From Cryptomeria japonica (lineage: Eukaryota > Streptophyta > Pinopsida > Cupressales > Cupressaceae), in NCBI RefSeq assembly GCF_030272615.1, contig NC_081405.1:649799420-649863419 (forward strand): a stretch of 64,000 nucleotides of DNA, written 5' to 3'. Positions within the stretch are counted from its first letter, which is position 1, and every line of letters starts with the position of its first letter. Positions 57,721-64,000 of the stretch are shown here, in pieces. The notes under the pieces were generated by a model. The model worked only from the letters and a program-made list of their open reading frames with translations, was not told where the DNA came from and ran no database searches. A program made the translations under genes and the position numbers.

Positions 57721-58475
57721 GCTCAAATAATAAATTGAAAGATGGAGAACTTTTGATGGTGAGGGGAGCTTTGTGTCATACTTGGACAAATGAAGAACCC
57801 TTGCAGAGGAAGAATTTGTTCAAGACCAGATGTAAGGTATCCGGTAAGTGTTGTAAAGTTGTTATTGATAGTGGTAGTTTAGATAATCTTGTTTCAGAAG
57901 AGATGGTAAATAATTTGAATTTGGAAAGATTGAAACATCCTTAGCCTTATCAGATAGCATGGATTCAGGATGAACATAAATTGTTAGTAAGTGAGAAATG
58001 TTTGGTGAAATTGAAAATTGGGAATTATCATGATGAAGTCTTGTGTGATATTATGTGTATGGATATTTGTCATCTAAATTGGGTAGACCTTAGTAGTTTG
58101 ATAGACATGCAATACATGATGGGAGGAAGAATACATGCATACACTATTGTGGCCAATGGGATGAAACAAACCTTGTTGCCCTTGGAGGAACCTTTGAAGA
58201 GGGAAGTCTGTACGAATGCTAGAATATGTTTGGTGGATGGAAGGAAATTCCTAGATGGATTGAAACATGAGAATGTGTGTTTTGCCTCAATTCCTAAGAA
58301 GACTAAGAACTCGAAGCATGGAGAGGAACAATTGAAAGAGATTAAAGATTTGCTAAGAGAATATGGAGACATCATTTCAGATAATGTTCCTAATGGGTTT
58401 CCACCAGTGAGAAGTATCAATCATTGCATGGACCTGGTTCCCAGAGCTAGTTTTCCTAACAAAGTTGCACACTAG
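57720..58475 (+). pseudogene. Gypsy-B protease and linker
   Basis: Protease active site V-I-D-S-G-S-x-D-N-L-V-S near 57865, D-S-G intact, followed by V-L-C-D-I-M-C-M-D-I-C-H near 58040, a signature of this chromovirus protease. A TAG near 57943 interrupts. Near 58080 the usual L-L-G-R-P-W is changed. The linker L-L-R-E-Y-G-D-I-I near 58355 leads to RT; a TAG near 58473 closes the open segment. Confidence 0.85.
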
Positions 58476-59290
58476 ATGACATCGGTAGAGAATGAAGAAC
58501 TAAATAGGCAAGTGCAGGAGTTGTTGAAGAAAGGTTTGATCTGAGAAATTTTGAGCCCTTGTGTAGTAATAACAATATTAGCACCTAGGAAGAATGGAGA
58601 ATGGAGGATGTGTACCAATTCCAAAGAAATAAACAAGATCACAATGAAATACCGACTTCCTTTGCCTCCTGATGGATGACATAATGGATTGTTTGAGTGG
58701 AGCAAAAAAAATTTACAAAGATAGATTTGAAGAGTGGATATCACCAAATCAAGATCAGAGAAGGATATGAGTGGAAGATATCATTCAAGACAAATGAAGG
58801 ACTGTATGAATGGTTGGTGATGCCTTTTGGGTTTACTAATGCATCGAGTACTTTCATGAGGCTGATGAATGAGGTATTGAAGAAACTATTGGGTAAGTTT
58901 GTTATTGTATATTTGGATGACATTCTAATTTTTAGTAAGATAAAAGAGGAGCATTTGTTGCATTTGAGACAAGTTTCACAGTAGTTGAGAGAAGAAAAGT
59001 TGTTGATAAATCTTAAGAAGTGTACTTTCATGAAAGATGAGGTAGTCTATTTAGGATTTATGATATATGAGGATGGTTTGAAGATAGACCCTGAGAAATT
59101 GAAAGCAATTATTGAATGGCCTATATCGGAAAGCATTGGAGAAGTAAGATCATTTCATGGATTAGCTAGTTTCTATTGGAAGTTCATGAAAAAATTTAGT
59201 TTATTTTGTAACCCTATGACTGAGACAATGAGAGGGGATAAGAAGGAATTCAAGTGGACCACTAGAGAAAACAAAAGTTTTGAGTAGTTG
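58476..59290 (+). pseudogene. Gypsy-B reverse transcriptase (active site intact)
   Basis: RVT_1-type RT: L-L-K-K-G-L-I near 58523, W-R-M-C-T-N near 58604, then a frameshift near 58670. 58697-58984 holds [21 protein letters not shown] and Y-L-D-D (58910-58921), with both catalytic Asp residues. A TAG at 58982-58984 (Gln position) and the thumb region 58985-59287 (V-Y-L-G-F-M-I near 59050, R-S-F-H-G-L-A-S-F-Y near 59150) follow. Confidence 0.92.
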
Positions 59291-59710
59291 AAGCAAAGAG
59301 TGACTGAGCAGCCCGTGTTGGCTTTACTAGATTTCAATAAAGTATTTCAAGTGGATTGTGATGCAAGTGGAACAATAGTAGGAGCAGCCTTGAGTTAAGA
59401 AGGGAGAGAATTAGCTTATTTCAGTGAGAAATTGAATGATGCCCGGAGGAGACATTCAGTATATGATCAGGAGTTTTATGCCATAGTTCAAGCCTTGAAG
59501 AAGTGGATACATTATGCATTGCCTAAGGAGTTTGTGTTGTATACAGATCATCAAGCCTTGTAGTATTTGAATAGTCTGAATAAGATGAATCAAAGACATA
59601 TGAGATGGGTATAATTTTTGCATAGCTATACCTTTGTATTGAAGCATAGAAGTGGGAAATATAAGAAATTTGTTGATGCATTGAGTAGGAGAATGAATTT
59701 GCTGACAAAG
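59291..59710 (+). pseudogene. Gypsy-B RNase H
   Basis: V-D-C-D-A-S-G near 59351 (catalytic Asp), Y-D-Q-E-F-Y-A near 59464 (catalytic Glu), Y-T-D-H-Q-A-L near 59540 (Asp), V-D-A-L-S-R-R near 59675 (Asp). All four catalytic positions are present. Stops near 59396, 59561 and 59612 interrupt. Confidence 0.88.
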
Positions 59711-60640
59711 ATGAGAGTGATAGTATTAGGATTTGAGGAATTGAAGACTTTGTATGATGATGACCCAGATTTTGCAGAACTTTGGAGAGCATGTAGAGAA
59801 CCGGTTACAATAGATAGAAGCAAGTGGTTGGATTATTTCATTCAAGATGGGATGTTATTCAAAGGAGTTCAGTTGTGCATACCTAAGAGTTCTATGTGGG
59901 AGAATCTAATAAAGGAGAAACATAGTGGAGGATTAGTCGGACACTTTAGTATTTACAAAACAATAGCATTGGTGAGTGAGCATTACTTTTGGCCCTATAT
60001 TCATAAGGATGTTTGGAAATATGTGCAAAGTTGTAGAGTTTATCAAGTTGCAAAGGGTAGTAGTCAAAATGTGGGATTGTATAAAGCTTTGGCAGTACTG
60101 GTAATAACTTGGGAGGATATAAGCATGGATTTCATACTTTGATTGCCTAAAACACCGAGAGGGAATGATTCTATATTTGTGGTACTAAATAGATTCTCAA
60201 AAATGGGTCATTTCATATCTTGTAAGAAGACATCAGATGCATTACATGTAGCAGACCTATTTTTCAAGGAAGTAGTGAGATTGCATGGGTTACCTAAGAG
60301 CATAATTTCAGATAGAGACACTAAGTTTATTGGCTATTTTTGGAGAACACTTTGGAAGAAGATGAAGATAGATTTGAAGTTCAATTCTACTTTTCATCCA
60401 TAGACTGATGGACAGACATGGGTAGTTAATAGGAGCTTGGGAAATTTATTAAGATGTTTAGTTGGAGATAAAACTGGAAGTTGGGATTTGATTCTTGCAC
60501 AAGTAGAGTTTGCCTACAATAATTCAATAAATAGGAGTACCAGAAGAACACCTTTTGAGATTGTTACCAAAGTGCATCCTAGAGGTATATCAGAATTAAG
60601 AGATATTAGGAGTGAAAACTGAAGAATTTTAGAAGCTGAA
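59711..60640 (+). pseudogene. Gypsy-B integrase (catalytic Glu replaced by Trp)
   Basis: The HHCC zinc domain is partly preserved (H-S-G-G-L-V-G-H-F near 59922; only one of the two Cys near 60030 remains: C-R-V-Y). Catalytic Asp residues are in S-M-D-F-I-L near 60125 and S-D-R-D-T-K-F near 60310. The Glu of D-G-Q-T-E-V-V-N-R is Trp (codon 60419-60421). A TAG at 60401 replaces Gln in H-P-Q-T-D-G-Q-T. Y-N-N-S-I-N-R-S-T near 60517 matches the family. Loss of Glu removes strand-transfer activity. Confidence 0.9.
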
Positions 60641-60689
60641 GACTTTGCAGATCACATGGCAGCCTTGCATATTCAAGTTAAGCAACATT

Positions 60690-61201
60690 TGAAGGACATG
60701 AACAACAAGTATAAGGAGAAAGCAGATGAGAAGAGGAGACATAAGGAATTTGAAGTTGGCGATGAAGTAATGGTATATCTGAGAAAATAAAGATTCCTAG
60801 TTGGAACTTATAACAAAGTACATATGAGAAAGTTTGGACCTTGCAGGATTTCGATAAAGTTTAGTTTAGAGAATGCAAATGAAGTAGAGTTACCAGATAG
60901 TCTGAGTATTTCCCTTGTGTTTAACATTGCAGACCTTCATGAGTATTATGAACTAGAATTCAATGAAGACATTATTGAAGACTTGGAGAAACAATTACCA
61001 TAGAAGGAACCAAACCAAATTGAAGACATTTTGGATAGTAGGATTGGGCGTAGTACCCAGAGAAAGGAGTATCTTCTAAAGTGGAAGGATAGAATAGTTG
61101 AAGATTCATCTTGGATTTCTCAGGTAGATGTAGACAACCTTGGTTTTCTTCTGACCCAACAAAGCGAGAGACTCACTTTTTCAATAACCCTGGATGTTTG
61201 A
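60690..61201 (+). pseudogene. Gypsy-B integrase C-terminus and chromodomain, ending on the LTR
   Basis: After the G-D-E-V-M-V-Y-L type integrase C-terminal domain near 60760 and F-G-P-C-R-I near 60835 comes a chromodomain: I-E-D-I-L-D-S-R near 61020, E-Y-L-L-K-W-K-D near 61069 and D-S-S-W-I near 61103. The tail runs D-N-L-G-F-L-L-T-Q-Q-S-E-R to the TGA at 61199-61201, which is also the first three bases of the 3' LTR. Chromodomains of integrases bind modified histone tails and bias insertion. Confidence 0.85.
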
Positions 61202-62004
61202 TGCAGGAGCACCCCCGGTTCATGGCAATCTTGCATAAACCAAAAATATTTTCCTTTTTCTTTTTGCTTTTTGTTTGCAGTTTTGTCATTTCTTTGTGTG
61301 TACTAGATTTGGCTCACCAGATCCTATGGAGCTAGATTCAACTTGAAGACTTGATCATCTTCCTTATTTCCAAACCTTGGAGAATTTGGATCATTTTTTG
61401 GCAAGTTGTCGCTATTGGTTCAATGATAGTTTCATGTTACCAGTTGACATTTCCCTGTTACTAGTTGTCTGGACCTATTTACATTAGTGATCTAATGGGT
61501 CCCTTAGGTAGCTTGCAGAGCCCTAAGCATTGATTTTGATGATCCTTGGCATGTGGCCGACCTTTTCCCATGATTTTCACTTTATCCTTTGTATTTTTCA
61601 GAGGAATTTCTTTAGCGGAGGCCGACCTTGCTGGTTTTTCACATTAGGTCTTGTTCTTTGGGTTTTGATCCCTTTTTGGGCTAACTGGATTCCCTTGGAT
61701 CATATAAATCATTTTAATGGAGCATTAGAATGCAACTAGGAAAGTTAGACTAAGCATAAAAGATAGTTATTTAAATTTGAGGTCCTCGTTGTGACCTATT
61801 ATGTACTTTGAGCATGTTCTAGAAGGCCTGTGAGCCGGTTTTCTATAACCCGGTTGTTACCGGTTGGTTGTATTTAGTTTTCTTGTCATAATTCAATCTA
61901 TTATGCATTGCCTCCATCATATCTTTTTGTTTCCATTGTGTTTACTCTTGATGACCAGTCTGGATTAATCTCTTTGATGTCCCTCCTAACTGGTGACTGC
62001 TTCA
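61199..62004 (+). repeat. Gypsy-B 3' LTR
   Basis: 806 bp, TGATGCAGGAGCA...CTGCTTCA, partner of 55728-56536. No strong polypurine tract lies directly before it; the nearest purine run is AAAGCGAGAGA at about 61160. Confidence 0.94.
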
Positions 62005-62009
62005 CAACT
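62005..62009. repeat. Target-site duplication of Gypsy-B, right copy (CAACT)
   Basis: Exact copy of 55723-55727. Confidence 0.93.
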
Positions 62010-63129
62010 AAACCTATAGTTCCTCCTACACATCTCCCCCTCTTAATCCCCCTCCTTTGGCCATCAACTAATCTTTGATTCACTATCCCTATGGTCTTTC
62101 TCTTCCAACTCTTGGCACTATGCAACCCATAATGTGCAACCCCTAGACATGTCCATCCTCATCTTAACTCTCCTTAACAATGTAGTCCTCATGAATGTCT
62201 CTAGCCTCATCTATGGCATTTCTACCCCCACATTCACATTCTCCCTACTCATCTCCTACTAGCATCACATTCCCTACTATTCATTATATCCTATGGGACT
62301 CAATCCATAACTAATGCTCTATAGTGACTCCTAGATCTATGTGAAGTCCCTCTATATATCCCACTAAACTAGTTGTAAACCCTCAAAATCTACAATGACT
62401 AGATATCCATCAATAGAAGACCCCTAATTTGCATCCTCTCTCAGTGCATGAACAAAGATTGTTGTCCCCTATGGGACTCCATACACTTTACTGAGTTGGT
62501 TCCATACTTGTCTCAACAAGAACTGCTCAATGATATATATAGTGTAGCCTATCCAAATTCATGGTGATCAACAATAAGGTAGATGTCCTCTCTCCTCTCT
62601 CCACTTCTTGAAATCTGACCTTGATCTCCATATCACTAAGTCCAATTTATCAAATACTCTCCTCCAGTACCACATGTCTCCCACACCATTTGACATGTAT
62701 ATAAGGCTACCCTCAAGCTCTAACTCTATATGTTATCAATCAATTCATTGCAATATGGTCCCATGCCCATATGTGGAGCAATATCACCCCTACCACTATG
62801 GTGGTGAATTCACAATATACTACCACATGCATATCTATGTACAAGTGTGCCAAAATGCACATACCCCATTCCTACATTATGCCATGTAGGATAATCCCTT
62901 CCATAACCTAACCCCAACTAATAGAAAATCCATGCAATATCCTATCTATCAATAAGATCCCACTGATAATACCTACTAATAGGTAGGCCTCATACTCACC
63001 AATGGCTAAATGCAAATCAAACTCAATCTTGACCACATCAATCTCATCCTCAAAATAATCACACCATAGCTAATAATTGTGTCTATATCATAAACTACCT
63101 CATCTCTAAAAATTGACACACATAGAATC
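62010..63129. other. Unassigned C/T-rich region
   Basis: No family motif is recognised on either strand. A minus-strand stretch at about 62640-62350 reads as a frame broken only by stops that are one C-to-T from Gln or Trp (for example around F-V-H-A-L-R-E-D and G-Y-L-V-I-V-D-F-E-G-L), so it may be an eroded coding sequence of unknown type. Confidence 0.35.
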
Positions 63130-63134
63130 GGGTA
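63130..63134. repeat. Possible target-site duplication (GGGTA)
   Basis: The five bases directly left of the LTR-like sequence starting at 63135. The partner would lie beyond the window and cannot be checked. Confidence 0.35.
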
Positions 63135-64000
63135 TGTTGGAAACAACAATGAAGGAAAACTGAGAGGGGTGGTGAATCAGTTTTCACTGGATTAAAAAAC
63201 TCAACCACAAATACAAATCCGATAAATTGCAGCAATAACAAAGATAAGAAGATAAATAGCACAACACACAACACCAAGATTTTGACATGGAAAACCCAGT
63301 TACAGGAAAAACCAGAGTGGGAACCTACCCACAATAAGATGATACTTTGCAGTAGTATGTGAAAATATTACAATGGGAATGCACCAACATTCAAGCACAC
63401 TTCCTAGAGCTTACAACTCAAGATACAATAACGTGGAAGGCTACAACCCTTAGGGAAGGTTCACTACCTTACAAGGAAGGCTCATTGACTTAAAAAATGT
63501 TTGGGCAACAATGTGTAATCAAATGAACTGCAATAACAACGTCTACAAATGCCTAATGCCAATTTGGATTAAGCACATATGTCTTCTCTACAACACCAAT
63601 CTCTTCTCAATACACCACACCAAAATATGAATCTCTTGTTTGCACATACATCACTCTCTGATAATGTAGACACAACCTTGATACCTAAATTATATGACTA
63701 TATCACCTATTTATACAAATCATCAACCTTGACAACAAGGTTGGCTAAACTCTCAACTCACAATTACAAAATTTCATCACATGATACAAGGATCGACCAC
63801 TGAACCAATATATTGATATACATGATATAACAAGGACCTTATTCAAATCTCCAAATAGGCAGCACCACCAGAAATCTCGCCAAGGTCTACCACAACATGC
63901 AACACCACCCGAAATACTGCATAACATGAAGAACATCACTAGTTCAAAAAAATCACCAAGAATTCGCACAACGATTAATGCAGATCATCAAAACAAATAG
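63135..64000 (-). repeat. Minus-strand LTR of the Copia-F family, truncated by the window end
   Basis: On the minus strand it ends TTTCCAACA (63135). It shares CAACAATGAAGGAAAACTGAGAGGGG, the core GGAAAAACCAGAGTGGGAACCTACCC near 63306, and much following sequence with 33067 onward and 9850 onward. No primer-site complement lies to its left, so it is either the 3' LTR of a minus-strand element or a solo LTR. Confidence 0.82.

Larger units (their letters stand above)
55728..62004 (+). mobile_element. Gypsy-B: full-length chromovirus-type Ty3/Gypsy element
   Basis: 6,277 bp: 5' LTR 55728-56536, primer site 56539-56550, gag with knuckle, protease, RT with intact YLDD, RNase H, integrase, C-terminal chromodomain, 3' LTR 61199-62004, TSD CAACT. 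The short LTRs (about 0.8 kb) contrast with Gypsy-A. The pol frame runs up to the 3' LTR and stops on its first codon. Inactive: stops, frameshifts and an integrase Glu replaced by Trp. Confidence 0.95.

Overview
This window comes from a plant nuclear genome with a large load of old transposable elements. The evidence is plant-type LTR retrotransposons of both superfamilies (Copia and chromodomain-bearing Gypsy), initiator-Met-tRNA primer sites, a plant-type LINE fragment and AT-rich spacer DNA. A large-genome seed plant, possibly a gymnosperm, fits the many decayed but structurally complete elements; that assignment is inference. I see no intact host gene, tRNA, rRNA, CRISPR array or bacterial-type feature. 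All coding sequence I can identify is transposon-derived and broken, apart from one 340-codon Copia gag frame that is still open.

Layout. (1) 1-647 is flank. (2) 648-7615 is Copia-A (+), with a CCTAC target-site duplication (TSD). (3) 7621-9282 is spacer with a ~30-bp degenerate tandem array. (4) 9283-34602 is a nested stack. An unrecognised minus-strand reading frame (pieces at 34602-34388 and 9849-9283) is split by Copia-F (-, 9850-34387). Copia-F gag is split by Gypsy-A (+, 11169-32659, TSD ATACT), a chromovirus with very long LTRs. The 5' LTR of Gypsy-A is split by Copia-B (+, 11766-19520, TSD AAATT). (5) 34603-37900 is mostly unassigned. (6) A LINE endonuclease fragment (about 37930-46184, +) is split by Copia-C (+, 38349-45628, TSD ATTTA). 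(7) 46185 onward is an antisense LTR/primer-site relic. (8) 47519-54930 is element D (-, TSD GTTAT), an LTR element with no pol genes. It has a coiled-coil, multi-zinc-knuckle Gag and a separate ~1,080-codon ORF of unknown function. (9) 55728-62004 is Gypsy-B (+, TSD CAACT), a second chromovirus whose pol frame stops on the first three bases of its 3' LTR. (10) 63135-64000 is a minus-strand LTR of the Copia-F family, cut by the window end.

How the parts relate. Six insertions are delimited by terminal repeats plus TSDs (five exact, one imperfect), so their relative order can be read directly. The autonomous-type Copia elements A, B and C and the pol-less element D share three modules: an initiator-Met primer site, a duplicated polypurine tract and a conserved LTR core motif. 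This suggests that D is, or was, copied by enzymes of Copia relatives. Element D and its large second ORF are the best candidate here for something not routinely described.

Decay. Premature stops are dominated by TAG at positions where the family has glutamine, as expected from deamination of methylated CAG (CHG) sites. Catalytic residues are also lost: integrase in A and Gypsy-B, reverse transcriptase in C and Gypsy-A.
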